Below are positions 1-12,660 of a stretch of 64,000 bases of DNA, piece by piece. The stretch comes from Eretmocerus hayati. Taxonomy: Eukaryota; Arthropoda; Insecta; Hymenoptera; Aphelinidae. The translations under genes were made by a program, and so were the position numbers. The DNA lies in the NCBI GenBank assembly GCA_029851415.1, contig CM056741.1, forward strand, positions 176,683,021 to 176,747,020. The letters are read 5' to 3'. The notes below the pieces were generated by a model. It saw only the letters and a program-made list of their open reading frames with translations, was not told the origin of the DNA and did no database searches. Numbering within the stretch: position 1 is the first letter of the stretch; each line of letters opens with the position of its first letter.

Positions 1-2244
1 ATCGCGAATTTTAAAATACCCTGAGACTATCCACAGATGAGGATTCTTACCAACTGATCCTTGAACGACTCTTAAGCCGATTCTTCAACCTCGCGCTGCA
101 TGCGCGCGCTATGCTGAATTTGGTAGTTGAAAATTCACCCGTGAATATGGGGATGAATACGAGACTCATGGATGGTGTTCTCCGAGTGATATTACAGGAT
201 TAGAAAAACAAGTTTCTTCGGGATTTTTCATAAATAAGAAAAAAAAAATATTAGCGGCAGCGTTAAGGCCAGTCTGGATGGGATCTGGATATTTCGCCCA
301 ATAGATGGCGCTTTGATCAGTCTATGCTTGCCATCGGATAACATTAGAGATTATTCTTACTCACAGCATTTGACCCGACTACTTTTGCTCCAGAATGAAT
401 AATACAGGCGAAGCATCATGAAACCTCCAATCAAATGAGTCATTCCGCGTCGGAGCATATGCATTCTTTCTCAAAAGGATCATGATTCTTTAGCTTGCTG
501 AGTGAGGTATCCTGCTCGATGATCACACCCGTTCACGTTTTTTGCGAACTAGATCTCGAAGTTTAGGACGTGGAAGGGCTCATTCGATTGGACATGTCAA
601 TACACAGGCGGAATGCTATTTGATTTTGGCTGGAAATGTTATATTGTTGAGTAATAAATTGGAATAGGTGAGGCACCTTCACGTTAGACCATGAACTCCT
701 TTCACGGTTTTCTCATTTCGTAATGAACGAAATGCCATGAAACTTTGCTTAGTATCGTGTTATAAGATTTCACAGGTAGGCTACTATCTGGGAAACTCAT
801 TCAATACCAATTAAAACGCATAAACGATAATTCTGCTCTCAGAATCATTGCATGTAGCCACAACCTGAAAGTACGCCGTTGCGTATCAGGTTGTGCTTCA
901 AGCGGGGACTCCGGACTGACTTTTTCGGCGATCCAGTATTCGAATTGGTGACCGCCTATCCTATCCGGGTCTGTCAAGCCTAGCTTACGTGAAATATCCC
1001 TTCACTACTTTATTATGGGCATGATACGGGACCCATGAGATTGGTATACGGTAGTGCCCGGACGACATTTTTGGGTGAAAAAAAGAAGTTTCTTCTCGTT
1101 TTCTTGTGAACAAATAGAAAAAAAATATCGGGGCGGTGGCCACGCGAGCCTTTTCGATCGAAATTCCAGGTTGAGCAACGTTCTCGCGATTGAGTATCCG
1201 GATTAATGACCACTCGTCTTGCGTTTGCCTATTAGTTCTTGACCTCAAACAAGTTAGAGCCTTCGCAAACTAAGATGAGCCATCACCAATCCGGGTGCTG
1301 AATCGCAAAAACGTTGCTCAACCTAGATTTTTGATCAAAAAATCTCGCGCCGCTGACATTAATGATTTTTTCCCATTCATTTACGAAAAAACAAGGAGGT
1401 CCTTGTTATTCTTAGAGTTTCCCGATATTTCGACATTATATCGCTATCGATGTCAATGACGAGTCAATATCGACACGATATCAACGGGTCCAAACTTGGT
1501 CGACATCGATATTGAAAGGATCCATATATCGTGAATATCGGGATATTGAAAATTTCCGCTAGAGAATAGATGATTGAAGCAAAATATGATTCAAACTGTT
1601 GAATTTATCATCGCTTTTTATGAATTTTGCACTATTTCTGAATGATTTTGACCAAATGGGGTCGGTGGTCGGCGATCGGTGATGTCGACAAACGACTTTG
1701 AACAAATTTTTCTTGCTCAACCAGACTACGATCAGTCTGTCTCAATTGAAATCTGGTTTTGAAGAAAAATATGGGATAAACTGTTTATGATGATCTACAA
1801 TTAAACTAAACAATAACATAAGATCAAGAAATCTCTATTGGAAATTGTAAAGTTGGCTGATCATCTGATAATTTTCGTTTAGTTCCTTACGTATATCCAA
1901 ACATCAAATTATATTCAGTAGGGTGGTGTACACGCAGAGGTGATTCTAATCCAGCTGTATTTCCTTGCTTCATTTTGATTTTCTTCTGAATTTTTGTTGG
2001 ACACAGAGTGCAGATCCCAATTTTTTCATCACTTTCGTCTTTAGAGTACACGTAATATGATTTAAACGTTACTTCATTTAATCCACTACTATACCTCCAC
2101 TATTCATTTCAGCCATAATTACACTGGAAATTTTGAACCGAACTTTTGGTCTAGAAATTTTGTGCCAGGAAAGTAATTTTAGTTCAGGGGTTAGTGTACT
2201 ATTTATAAACAATACTAAAGTGGTCTGCTATGAAGTAGTGTTGA
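1..2244. other. Non-coding region, no gene seen
   Basis: No reading frame here has convincing protein composition or splice context. The only structure I see is an imperfect inverted repeat around 1060-1420 (listed separately), a shorter direct relative of its left arm near 190-270, and a stretch rich in cgatatcg-type motifs at 1415-1550 that loosely resembles, in inverted orientation, 9040-9200. Confidence 0.6.
1060..1420. repeat. Imperfect inverted repeat (foldback/MITE-like)
   Basis: The segment around 1130-1210 (ATTCCAGGTTGAGCAACGTT) recurs as its reverse complement at about 1285-1365 (AACGTTGCTCAACCTAGA). The similarity continues outward on both sides at lower identity. A diverged direct copy of the left part (AAGTTTCTTC followed by an A-rich run and a GCGGC block) lies at about 205-265. 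This is consistent with an old palindromic MITE. I could not define termini or a target duplication. Confidence 0.45.
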
Positions 2245-2250
2245 TGTGCA

Positions 2251-2956
2251 CAGTGTTGGCGGCGAGAGTGGAAAAACCTACCCAACAGCTATGTTCAGGT
2301 TTATTTTGCTCTCCGACTGCATCCAACAGTCAACTTCGCGTCGCTCGGCTCGGGGGTCACATGAGTCAGATTGCAGCCAACTGTTGATTTCGCAATTATA
2401 AGTCTATATTTGATTGATTTTAGTAATCAGTGGAAGCCAAACTGTGTTAACTCATTGATCGCGCCGATCAATCAATATGCATACGCGTGCACGTCCTGCT
2501 GAACGCAGGTTATTCACACGTGCGACGGGGAAATGAGTAAATTTTTGCTATACCTCCTCGTGTAATATTGGAATTATCATGTTGATGAATGAATTTATCA
2601 TTCTTTCGAGCCACATATGTCGAATTGCGTTCTTCGTGGCTCTACTTTCGTATCAGTGGCTGCATCACGGAGGAATTTTCCAATTTTTAATTTTGGATTC
2701 TTCAACCTATTATAGAGAGATTGGCCGAAAGAACGATAAATTCATTCATTGAATGTAATTCAGCAAATCGGGTGGAAGAGTCAATATATCAATGAGATCC
2801 ACCTTATCGATATAATTCTAATATTATATTTTTATGTTGAGTTGTGGTTATTATTCATTTGCGGTGCGATAATTGTTGCTTGCCGGGCAACTCGATAAAT
2901 TCAATGTTTGGCCCTACAATCGATACCCATCGAAAGCTTGTGGAATGTTTTTACAT
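2251..2956 (+). repeat. Left 706-bp terminal inverted repeat
   Basis: This is the left arm of the 6.7-kb element, and its reverse complement is 8277-8982. It is not coding. It holds a mixed GC patch (CTCCGACTGCATCC, GGTCACATGAGTC), the 10-mer GAATTTATCA with a near copy in the same arm, and ends inward at ATGTTTTTACAT. Confidence 0.85.
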
Positions 2957-2969
2957 GAATTTTCTCCAT

Positions 2970-4019
2970 TGACCAACCAAAACGCCAATGAAAATGGCCA
3001 TTGAGAATATTTTTTCTGCAAATACATCAAGCAGGGTCTCACTAAAACAGTGATCTTCTCAATATATTTGGTCATAAGGAAATCTTGAAAAAAGCATCTT
3101 GAAGATCACAAAAAAATCTATTGATTCATGTGTTTATAACATTCCTTGCGTCTTTTCTGAGTGCCCGTGGTTAACGATGAAAATCTAAAAAGTTTCTCCT
3201 TCAACAATCACCTACAACTTTGGCTGGAATGATCCGGCCACAAAAATACTCACAGGATCTAATAGACCTTCTCAAAATCTACAATTTTTCCTTTTAAATT
3301 TTCTCTACGACATTTCCTGCCCGAGTAATGAGCTTGGAAAGGAAATGTTGTATTACATGGACTGCTCACGGAGATACTGCGGCTGGCGCTTGTTTCGTCT
3401 CGCCTTGCTCTATTCTAGCGCAAAGATTTATCAAAAAAATATCATGGTACGTGATTTTGACGTAAAATAATCTCTTTTCTCAGAATATTTCATCAAACTT
3501 TGTCTCGGATTCGAGGCAACCCCGATTTCTCAAGTTTTATTGGGAAAATGGAATAATTTCATGTTTTGTCCCTATAGATCGCATTCAAGGCAAAATCTGA
3601 AAACAATTCTGAAAGATGAGATCATCTTACGCCAAAATCATGTGCCATGATATTTTTTTTGGTGAATTTTTGCACCAGAATAACGCTAGAGGGAATAAAA
3701 CAGTAGGCAGCTTCGGTATCTCCGTAAGCAGTCCATGCAACACAAAGTTTTCTTCCCAAGCTCGTTACTCGGCCAAGAAAGGTCGTAGTGAGAACTTTTA
3801 AGAGAGAAAATTGTAAATTTTGAAACGGTCTACAAGATCCCTTTGAGTATTTTTGTGATCGGGTTACTACGTCAAAGTTGTGGGTGATTGATTGAAGGAG
3901 AAAGTTTTTAGATTTTCATCGTTGACTACTTTTGTCAAAATTTTCGTACACCGAGGTATATTAAAAATATCACTGTTTCAGTTAGACCGTACATGATCCA
4001 TTATTTATGAAAGGTACTG
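2970..4019. mobile_element. Palindromic mariner-type element, degraded copy
   Basis: Two arms of roughly 450-500 bp (about 3031-3500 and 3560-4019) are imperfect reverse complements; AACGATGAAAATCTAAAAA on the left pairs with its complement near 3910-3930. The right end reads GGTACTG followed by TA (4020-4021), which matches the terminus CAGTACC of the element at 7103-8194, and the two elements share further internal blocks. The left terminus is degenerate, so the start is approximate. No transposase frame is present. It lies inside the 6.7-kb element. Confidence 0.55.
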
Positions 4020-4604
4020 TATGAATGAACAAAGAATAGAAATTGGAAAATTGTGGGGCCCATTGCAGTGGACGTGTTACAAATTACCTTCTGTAGAATT
4101 GCGAAATTCGATATTCACGAATTATGCGCTCATATTACTAAGAAAAGAGCAGTGTGCTTAACTGGCCCCTATAGTCTTTTTTCAAGCTCGCTTATCACTC
4201 CGTCAAAATCTATCAGTTTAGCTCAAAGTGTTCAAAAGGGGGTAGGCAAAGCTTACAAATGAACCAAAGTGCGTCATATTTGGAGGTCGATCAGTGCAGT
4301 GCTTTTTTGTGCTTATACTGTCCTCTGCATTCGATGATAAGTGTTACTCGCGACATGTGATGCCAAATATACAAAATTTTGAGATATATTCTCGTGCATC
4401 TTTGCTATAGTTATACTATTCAACTGTCTCGGATATCGAACAATTTTCATTCAAGCAGTTTTCTTCGAAACCAAATTCAAATTACTTTACTTACCATGTC
4501 GAACGTTTATATAAAGTTTTTTTCGTGCAGTTAATGTGAGCGCGCCTGGAATTGATGAATAGAAATGATCGATCTCTGTAAAATCGGTGAAGACGACTAA
4601 TGCT

Positions 4605-5645
4605 TTTTCCAAAGAGAAAGCTTTGTTTTCACCCCAACAAAAATTTGATCAAATTTTCCATTAAAACCAACATATTCTTCAACAAAATTCCTTTTATCTA
4701 AAAAAGCCTTAGACCATTCTCTTCCTCTCGCCAAAATCCATCAATTGTAGGTAACAGTTCTCCTCCTTATGTCCTTCCAAATCTGCAAGAGACTCATCTT
4801 TGCACCCCTTTGTCCGTGTTTGTGTGTAAGTGTGTGTGTGTGTGTGTGTGTGTGTCTTGTTTTATACCGGACACGCTTTTTCTTTTACTGTTCACCGTAT
4901 CAACTTTCGGCTTTCTACAAGTTGTACAGAATCAAATTTCTGAGAGCCCAGTGATTTAGCAGCTTTCGACTCCCACTCAAATTTGATCCATGGGCTTTTT
5001 CAAGCAAAAGTGCTCAAATTTCGACTCTTAATACATAAATATCTTTTTCTAAGACGATCTCACCACGAATTGAGTCACCTGAACTATGATTTTTTCTGCA
5101 TGATCTATCGATTGGTTAATACCGACATTTTATTCAAACTGTACAGATCTCAAATTTTCGGAAAAATCAAAATTTTCACCAAAAATTTCATTTTAACCCT
5201 TTTCAAACCCACTGCATCCAAATCCCGTCTCAACCAAACAATAGATATCATCCAGAAAACCTCAGACTATATGGCCCAAATCGCTCTAAAAAGCTTTCTC
5301 TGAGGAATAACTCAAAAAATAATGGAAAATTTTTCTGAATACTCATTTTATCCTCGTATCATCCTTCACCACTCATTTATCTCAATTTTAATGACCTAAA
5401 GACTTACTTATACGCCATTCTGAGTCGATTGGTTGATACAAAATTTCCTTGAAATCTGTAGAACATTATCCAAATCAAGTTTTTTTTTCGCGAATAGAAA
5501 ATTTCAACCAAGTAATCCAGTTTAATCATCTTTGAACCGTCGGTATCGAAATTTCCTCTCAACAAAACGATAGATATTGTTGGGAACCCCTGCTTTTAGA
5601 TGACCCAAATTTTTCTGAAATGCTTCCTCAAAAGAATAACTCAAA
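4605..5645 (+). repeat. Dispersed repeat copy A with ~330-bp tandem monomers
   Basis: A leader segment (AAAGAGAAAGCTTTGTTTTC, then a CTCTTCCTCTCGCCAAAATC block, then a GT microsatellite, then CTACAAGTTGTA) is followed by two ~330-bp monomers. Each monomer carries CGATTGGTT...ATAC near its start and GAATAACTCAAA near its end (about 5100-5330 and 5415-5650). The same order of blocks occurs on the minus strand at 42480-44390. No coding capacity is evident. The 106-codon frame over 4983-5303 simply runs through one monomer. Confidence 0.6.
4828..4856 (+). repeat. GT microsatellite
   Basis: A run of mainly GT dinucleotides within repeat copy A. The homologous position of copy B (about 44135-44165, minus strand) also holds a CA/GT tract, so the microsatellite is part of the family. 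Confidence 0.85.
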
Positions 5646-5650
5646 GTATA

Positions 5651-5872
5651 GGATACCGCCAAATTGAGTAACTTTGGTACACCTTCAAAAGTCTTGCACA
5701 ACGCTCCGGGAGCAACTCACTTAATTTCACAGCACTCCAATCAAATTCTATTATCAATCCTGATACTATGGAATCCTATTTGTTGCTCCTGGAACGCAGG
5801 ATAAGCCTTTTGAGGGTGTAGCAAAGTTACCCCACGGGTGTCAAAATTACTCAATTTGACGGGACTTTCTTA
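5651..5872. mobile_element. Small MITE with GTCAA-type ends
   Basis: The ends are inverted: CCGCCAAATTGAGTAACTTTG on the left pairs with CAAATTGACGGG-type sequence on the right, with a second inner inverted block (CACCTTCAAAAG and CTTTTGAGGGTG). The element is about 220 bp and non-coding. Its ends resemble those of the element at 12300-12660. Confidence 0.5.
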
Positions 5873-7102
5873 TCCGTTATGATTATCATCATATAACGCC
5901 GTGAAAAAGCATTCTGCTAATTACTTTTAGCAGCGTATTTTTTACATAAAAAAACGTCTATGAATCTAAATACAAACTATGTGTAGGACCATCATCCCAA
6001 CGATTTTCCAAGCCATCAGGCTTGAGAATTTGAGCTGCACCTTGCTTCAAACTTTCCAGCACGGGACGTACTTTGCACACAAGACATTTCATTACATAAA
6101 AAAGTATTACTCAGATCAAAATTAGGCAAATTATGCGGAATGAGGGATTTGGATACTTCTTGTTCTACTGCTCCAAAGTATACCAGCAGGATTCAAAGCA
6201 CTTCTTGTGAAATTATGATTCCCAAAGATTTGAGCAATTATTCCTATATCTTTGAGGGCTATTGTCAGTGTCCGTTAGTATGTGTGCCTGTGCGTTGTTA
6301 TTTTCTTCGTCAACGGTTCCTCCCCAGCTCAATGATCAATTTTCTTGAAATTACATATGCAAGGTAAGTGTCCACTTTAAGATGCTTTTAATCATCTACG
6401 CATGGCGTAGATACGTTGAAAAATGCGCTTTCAACGATGGATGCCATAAATTTTCCTTCTTGTTCTCCAATGATTATCATGGAAAAAAAGTGCGACCTAC
6501 AATCGAAAGATCTGGGCGAGAGAGAAAAATTGCTCAAAACTGAATCCTCGTGAGTCAAGATTTTTAGAATAAAGAATGAATTTGAGTGAAGAAATCAAGG
6601 AAGGAGATTTCAGACCGAAAGATGGATTCGAGTGAAAAGATTAGAGAGAAAGATCTGGGCGGGAGGACCAAATTGGTTAGAGCTGAATCTCTGTGATTCA
6701 AGGTTTTTAGAATGAAATATAGCTCCAAGTGAAAAATGAGATATCATCATCCCATTACATTGATGATTCCAGTAATTTTCCGGTGAGTGAAGATTCTTGG
6801 AATGAAGTATTGATCAGAGTGAAAAAATTATGACTGAATTTGAGTTATCCAGGACCACAAATAAGCACGTTTTGATATGAGGAATCATTCAACTGATCTC
6901 GTTAGCAACCCCTTTTCCCTCTTTTTGATGTCGAGGTTTCCTTTTTCTCTCATCTTTTCAAAACCTGGGGCTGTCAGAACTACTCATTACATAAATTGTT
7001 CAGCTCCATATTCCCAAGCATTTGATGAGATAACAAATGATCTTTTCTTCAAAGCTGCTTGAGTATCTATAGACTAATTGTTCGTTGATTTCCTCACTTC
7101 TA
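5873..7102. other. Non-coding interior of the 6.7-kb element
   Basis: I see no gene. Around 6490-6800 there are loosely repeated phrases (GATCTGGGCG..GAGAG and AATCCTCGTGAGTCAAGATTTTTAGAAT), spaced about 150 bp apart, that look like decayed tandem repeats. Confidence 0.45.
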
Positions 7103-8194
7103 CAGTACCCGTCCAAATGTATGGATCATGCACAGTCTCAGTCAATTACTGATTACTCTGGCCCATTTGGTCGTAGAAAAATTTTGAAAAAAGGAAATTG
7201 AAGATCAGGAAAAAACCTATCAATTTATGGGTTTGAAAAAATTTTTTTCATTCTTCTTATAGGGTCGTGTGACAAAAGAAATTTTTTTTTTCTCTTCAAT
7301 CGAACACCTGTAATTTTGACGCGCATCATCCGATCGTCAAAATCTTAACGGTATTTTGTAGCTCTTTTCAAGACCCTTCGATTCCTTTTTTCAAAGTTTT
7401 CTCTACGATTTTTCCCGCCCAACTGGTAAGCTTTAGATGAAAACTTTTCTAAACATGTCTTCTTACGGAGGCATGGAAGCTCTCACCGACTTGATTTCTC
7501 AATGCTCGTGGGCAATGCAGAAACTCACCTAAAAAAGTTTTGTCAGACATGATTTCGACGTAAAATTTTCTGATCTTTCAAAATATGCTATCAGATTACC
7601 AGTTTAATGAGTCCCGAATGTCTTTTTTGTCTTGAACAAGACAAAAATCAAGTATCTGTTCAAGATGGAAGAAGACATTTGGGGCTCATTAAACTGGCAA
7701 TCTGATAGAATATTCTGAAAGATCTGAAAATTTTACGTCGAAATCATGCCTGACAAAAATTTTATAGATGACTTTCTGCATTGACCACGAGCATTGAGAA
7801 ATCAAGTCGGCGAGAGCTTCCATGCCTCCGTAAGAACACATGTTTAGAAAAGTTTTCTTCTAAAGCTCGCCAGTCGGACGGGAAAAATCGTAGAGAAAAC
7901 TTTAAAAAAAGGAATTGAAGGGTCTTGAAAAGAACTACAAAATACCGTTGAGATTTTTACGATCGGATGATGCGCGTCAAAATTACAGGTGTTTGGTTGA
8001 AGAGAAACAAAACATCCTTCCGGCGCCACTCACGACCCAATAAAAAAAATGGAAAAAATTTTTTAAACCCATAAATTGATAGGTTTTTCCTAATCTTCAA
8101 TTTCCTCTTTCCGAAATTCTTTTACGACCGAATGGGCCAGAGTTATTGCTGACTGACTGAGACTATGCATGATCCATCAATTTTGACGGGTATT
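7103..8194. mobile_element. Palindromic Tc1/mariner-type MITE
   Basis: This is a long palindrome of about 1.09 kb centred near 7650. The left end CAGTACCCGTC pairs with the right end GACGGGTATTG, and both are flanked by TA (7101-7102 and 8195-8196), the Tc1/mariner target. The inner arms are well conserved: CATGGAAGCTCTC at about 7471 against GAGAGCTTCCATG at about 7812. No transposase is encoded. A related, more degraded copy is at 2970-4019. Confidence 0.75.
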
Positions 8195-8276
8195 GTATAA
8201 TGATGATTACAAATCTGCGAAAAAGCCGAATTCCGCGGATTAAACTATCTCAAATCACGTTCTTGGGTGGAAATTT

Positions 8277-8982
8277 ATGTAAAAACATTCCACAAGCTTT
8301 CGATGGGTATCGATTGTAGGGCCAAACATTGAATTTATCGAGTTGCCCGGCAAGCAACAATTATCGCACCGCAAATGAATAATAACCACAACTCAACATA
8401 AAAATATAATATTAGAATTATATCGATAAGGTGGATCTCATTGATATATTGACTCTTCCACCCGATTTGCTGAATTACATTCAATGAATGAATTTATCGT
8501 TCTTTCGGCCAATCTCTCTATAATAGGTTGAAGAATCCAAAATTAAAAATTGGAAAATTCCTCCGTGATGCAGCCACTGATACGAAAGTAGAGCCACGAA
8601 GAACGCAATTCGACATATGTGGCTCGAAAGAATGATAAATTCATTCATCAACATGATAATTCCAATATTACACGAGGAGGTATAGCAAAAATTTACTCAT
8701 TTCCCCGTCGCACGTGTGAATAACCTGCGTTCAGCAGGACGTGCACGCGTATGCATATTGATTGATCGGCGCGATCAATGAGTTAACACAGTTTGGCTTC
8801 CACTGATTACTAAAATCAATCAAATATAGACTTATAATTGCGAAATCAACAGTTGGCTGCAATCTGACTCATGTGACCCCCGAGCCGAGCGACGCGAAGT
8901 TGACTGTTGGATGCAGTCGGAGAGCAAAATAAACCTGAACATAGCTGTTGGGTAGGTTTTTCCACTCTCGCCGCCAACACTG
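8277..8982 (-). repeat. Right 706-bp terminal inverted repeat
   Basis: This is the right arm of the 6.7-kb element, the reverse complement of 2251-2956 with no visible indel. It is followed directly by the TGTGCA flank (8983-8988) that matches the left flank. Short open frames running through it are mirrored in the left arm and are not genes. Confidence 0.85.
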
Positions 8983-8988
8983 TGTGCA

Positions 8989-11900
8989 ACAAACATCACG
9001 CATGTCAAAATTTGAGAGCGATCGGTCGGATAGATATAGAGTACGATCGAATATTTCTTATCGATTTCGATATTTTCCACATTTTCCGACATTTCGTTCG
9101 ACGATATCGACACAATATTGATAACTTCGACATTTTTGATAAAGATATGCATATTTTATGAGCTATCGTCAAATATCGATACCGGGAACTCTACTTATTC
9201 TGATACTGTATTGACACCCGCAGACCATCACCTATCTATCAAATCATGGATCTCATATTCATAACTATATGCTGGGTGAATTTTCAACCACTAATCCAGC
9301 GCATCGCGAGGTCTTATGTACAAGTGTCCCTATATAAGGTCACTCTACACGAGACCTTTTTCATCGCTCTCATTGAAATGTGCGTGATTCTAGATCGCAA
9401 TTCCAGGGATTATTTTTATTTAGATCGGACCTGCTGTTAATGTGAAGCAAGATATAAATCACTTTTTTCCAAACATCATACAATAAAAATTTTGACCGGT
9501 TATTTTAATGAGTTTCCAATGCTCAAATTCTTGATATCCTCAACTACCGTACATGCTCCATTAGCTCGATCTCATCATGCATACATCCTGTATAATCGTG
9601 ACTTCAAATTTTTTCATAATTATCGAGATCACATTAGAAATTAGACTCTTCATTCAAGCAACATATCATGCGATCACGTGAGGCAATTTACAGCGTACAG
9701 AAAATTTAAGCGTAGTTTGTTCTCACAGGCCAAACGAGAGCTCGAAAACCGCTGGCGGGAAGTACACTGATTACAGTCTTCAAACTGCGGCCTCCACGTC
9801 AACCGCAAGCGATTTCATGCCTGCGAATATACAGTCAAGGCTTGCCGTATACATGTATAGTATGGCTCTGATGTATTACGTATTGCATGAACGTGCAGAA
9901 ATCAAGACCCGTGTATATAGTTTGAAAAGTCTTGAGCTTCGAGGAAAATCGTTTAAAATTCACAATTCGAGAGTGATTAATCGCTCGGTCATTAACTTCT
10001 GAACGTCAACTTGTGAGCATTTTGATATTGAGTCTTGTTTTAGTTAGATGGAAGCGTGAGTTTGATTTTACCTCTCGATGATTGCAAGGATGGAAAATTG
10101 ATGTAAAAGTTTTAGCAAGTCACCCTGGATTGCATTTACTGTAATTAAAATGACGAGAGCAGTATACGGTGAAATTACACAGCATTTTGTGGTCTTTCGG
10201 GAAGAATTTGGAAAGATAAGTTCGGAGATTGAAGTGCCGAGGTTTACCCACGGGGAGATGATCCAGATAAAGTCAGGATGTTGAAACACTGGAATAACAA
10301 CTGAATCCAGTAGTTTGGCGTGGAACAAGTGTACTAATTTCGGTAATAATGTACAAGAAAATACTAATTTGTAAATTTCCAATTTATCAGGAAAAGACAG
10401 GTCGAAATTGAGTTCTAGATCGTTTGTAACATGTTCGCTGCGGCGGGACCCACCGGTAGGTGCCACCACGCACTTATGGAAGGAACTGCGATTTACCGGC
10501 TAACTTACTCCAAAATTTAGATTTTAGCCAACTGGGCTGAAGTAGGGCCAATAGAGAAACAGTAAGGGTGCAACCAATATTCAGCAAACTTTCTTATAAT
10601 TTTGATAAAACTATCCTTTGACCATGAATCTTTTGGGAAATAGTTCAAAGAATATAACAGAAAAATAAAATTATTCTCACTAATAGTTCACAAAACCCGA
10701 CTAAATAACCTGGTTCGAAATATTAGGGTTTTAGAAATTTTGGAAGAAATGTGAATTCGTAGTCGCTAATTCGAATTCGTTTTGGATTCGTTCTAGTTTT
10801 GGCATTGGTCAAAATCATCTGTCTATACATTTGCAAAGTTCCAAGAGTTTTGAATATTCAATGTAGAGGGATCTGCATCCCGGAATCGATCTTACTCGCC
10901 TATATTTTCCCATCTCATATCCAAATTAAGAATAAATTCGCCTGTTTAGTTGAAAGAGTTGAAAGCGTGATTGGGTCAGCTTATTCGTGAGAGAAAACTA
11001 GGTCGAGAAGAGATGAAAAACTTATATATATCTCGTACATCAGTTGCCACCCGGCCTCGGTTTTATTGAATTAGGCGCAGCGTGGTTAAAAAGAGAGCAC
11101 GAAGAAAATATTCCGCACGACCCGGGCGTGTCATTAAATATTTCCAAGTTTACATTTAGCCTCAAACTCGACCCATTTTCTTTCAAAATATAATCATCCT
11201 AATTTTCCCTCAATTTATAATCTCTCTGAATTTCCTGCACTCATGCGATCCCAACGAAACTTATTGAATTTCGCTACTTAACTACGACCTCTCTACAAAT
11301 TGCATGAAAAATTCAGTCTACGAATTTTAAAAATAATCGGACACATGAGAGTCGACCCATCGTTCTAGAGACGATTTTGTATACTTACAAATAAGAAGAA
11401 TTCTGCAAACGTGTGTATAAAAAATACTTTGCAAAAGTCAACGCTTCACTTTCGCGGAAGAGAAGCAAAATGCAGCGACGAAAATGTTGAAAGAAATTTG
11501 CCAACATCAGGAGACAGAAAATATGTCAACATCACGTCAGCAGGAAGTCATTCATGACCATACACCTTTTATACTGTACGCGAATCTTATATTGCGGTCT
11601 TGCTTTTCTGATGGCATTCTGCTGCTGCACATCTGTATACCTCTTGGAAACTGTTTCCATTCTTATCTTTTGATGCGTGACCACGTTCATGTTTTTACCT
11701 CATTTCGACACGAGCAAGATACTGAATTCGGAGCACATCGTGTCAGCAAGGCTATATTTGTAGACCGTTATTGAGTTAAATGAGGGTTATATGGATATAT
11801 GAACACGTGTAAATTTTTGTAAGAGGTACAGTTTATCTAGAACGTGGATGCATTTTGGTGCCAAGATTTGATTTTGCGAGCAAATTTGTAGATTTTTGGA

Positions 11901-12297
11901 GCACGTTTCTCGAGACGTTCTTCTTTGAAGATTTTCATGACCCATTTGAGTTGGTAATTTTGGGAGTCATTATTTGATCTGTTTCTAGAAGTAGTCTAGG
12001 TTTTAAACCATGAAATGTATGAAGAATATCGCCTTCTTACGTAGAGATACGCTGATTTTCCCTGAAATCCTCTGTTTAGAAGAATAATTCATTCCCCAGA
12101 CTTTATCTGAGCGAAACGTTTGAAATTTTCCACAAAAATTCCAAACCCTTAATATCTCAAAAGTGGGTCTGAACAACAAATACATAGCCAAAAAAATTAC
12201 TCCTATCAAACAAGATCGTTATTTACTTTTTCTTTTCTTAAGGAATACTTTGAGAAGAACAAAAATATCAAAGTTTCTTGCACTTGTGAAAATGAGG
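8989..12297. other. Non-coding intergenic region
   Basis: I found no gene I can support. The region contains a cgatatcg-rich stretch at 9040-9200. A 133-codon minus frame at 10068-10469 has no recognisable domain, and an overlapping 46-codon plus-strand frame (starting at about 10150) is equally unassigned. I see no tRNA or splice-supported exon. Confidence 0.5.
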
Positions 12298-12299
12298 TA

Positions 12300-12660
12300 C
12301 CGTCAACCGGGGTAACTTTGAACACTCGTGTGAAATCTTGTTTCCAGCAAAGTAGACCCGCGCAAGGGTTTTGATGCTAATTTTCTTGACAGTTGCATGC
12401 GCGGAGAACATTTTGCACCGATACAAGAGTCTCTATCAGCTGCGAAAATACTGAAAAAAGTATTTTTTTGCTCCAAAATCATGCTCTCCAGACATACACA
12501 GCTGATAGGTACTCCTCCACCGGTGCATAATGTTCTTCACGCATGCAAGTATCAAGCAAATTAGTATTAGAATCCTTGCGCATCTCTACTTTGCTGAAAA
12601 CACAATTTCACACGAGTGTTCAAAGTTACCCCGTCTGTTCAAAGTAACCCCAGTTGACGT
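12300..12660. mobile_element. Palindromic MITE flanked by TA
   Basis: The left end CCGTCAACCGGGGTAACTTTG and the right end CAAAGTAACCCCAGTTGACG are inverted. TA flanks both sides (12298-12299 and 12661-12662). The arms continue inward (CACTCGTGTGAAAT against ATTTCACACGAGTG; CAGCAAAGTAGA against TCTACTTTGCTG). The right arm has an extra partial duplication of the end motif. It is non-coding, about 360 bp. Confidence 0.75.

Larger units (their letters stand above)
2251..8982. mobile_element. 6.7-kb element with 706-bp terminal inverted repeats
   Basis: The sequence at 2251-2956 reappears as its reverse complement at 8277-8982. The arms have equal length and I found no mismatch reading through them. 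Homology stops just beyond both inner edges. The outer ends start CAGTGTTGGCGGC, and the 6 bp TGTGCA directly flanks both sides (2245-2250 and 8983-8988), as expected for a target-site duplication. The ~5.3-kb interior holds no recognisable transposase, polymerase or integrase; it is made of other repeats (2970-4019, 4605-5645, 5651-5872, 7103-8194). A 6-bp duplication with long inverted repeats recalls Polinton/Maverick elements, but the terminal bases are not the expected AG and no capsid or polB gene is present. I therefore call it a non-autonomous element of unassigned superfamily. Near-identity of the arms points to recent movement or gene conversion. Confidence 0.75.

Noticed and set aside
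2251..8982. CACAGTG at the ends of the 6.7-kb element as a Transib/RAG-type terminus
   Set aside because: Taking CACAGTG as the terminus leaves flanks (ATGTG and TGCAA) that are not a 5-bp duplication. The TGTGCA duplication with a CAGTGTTGG end fits better, and no RAG1-like gene is present.
8832..9161. Overlapping frames of 106 and 84 codons
   Set aside because: They lie partly in the right 706-bp arm, mirror frames in the left arm and continue into a cgatatcg-rich stretch.
10068..10469. 133-codon minus-strand frame
   Set aside because: No recognisable domain, no splice context and unremarkable composition. One frame of this size is expected by chance in 64 kb.
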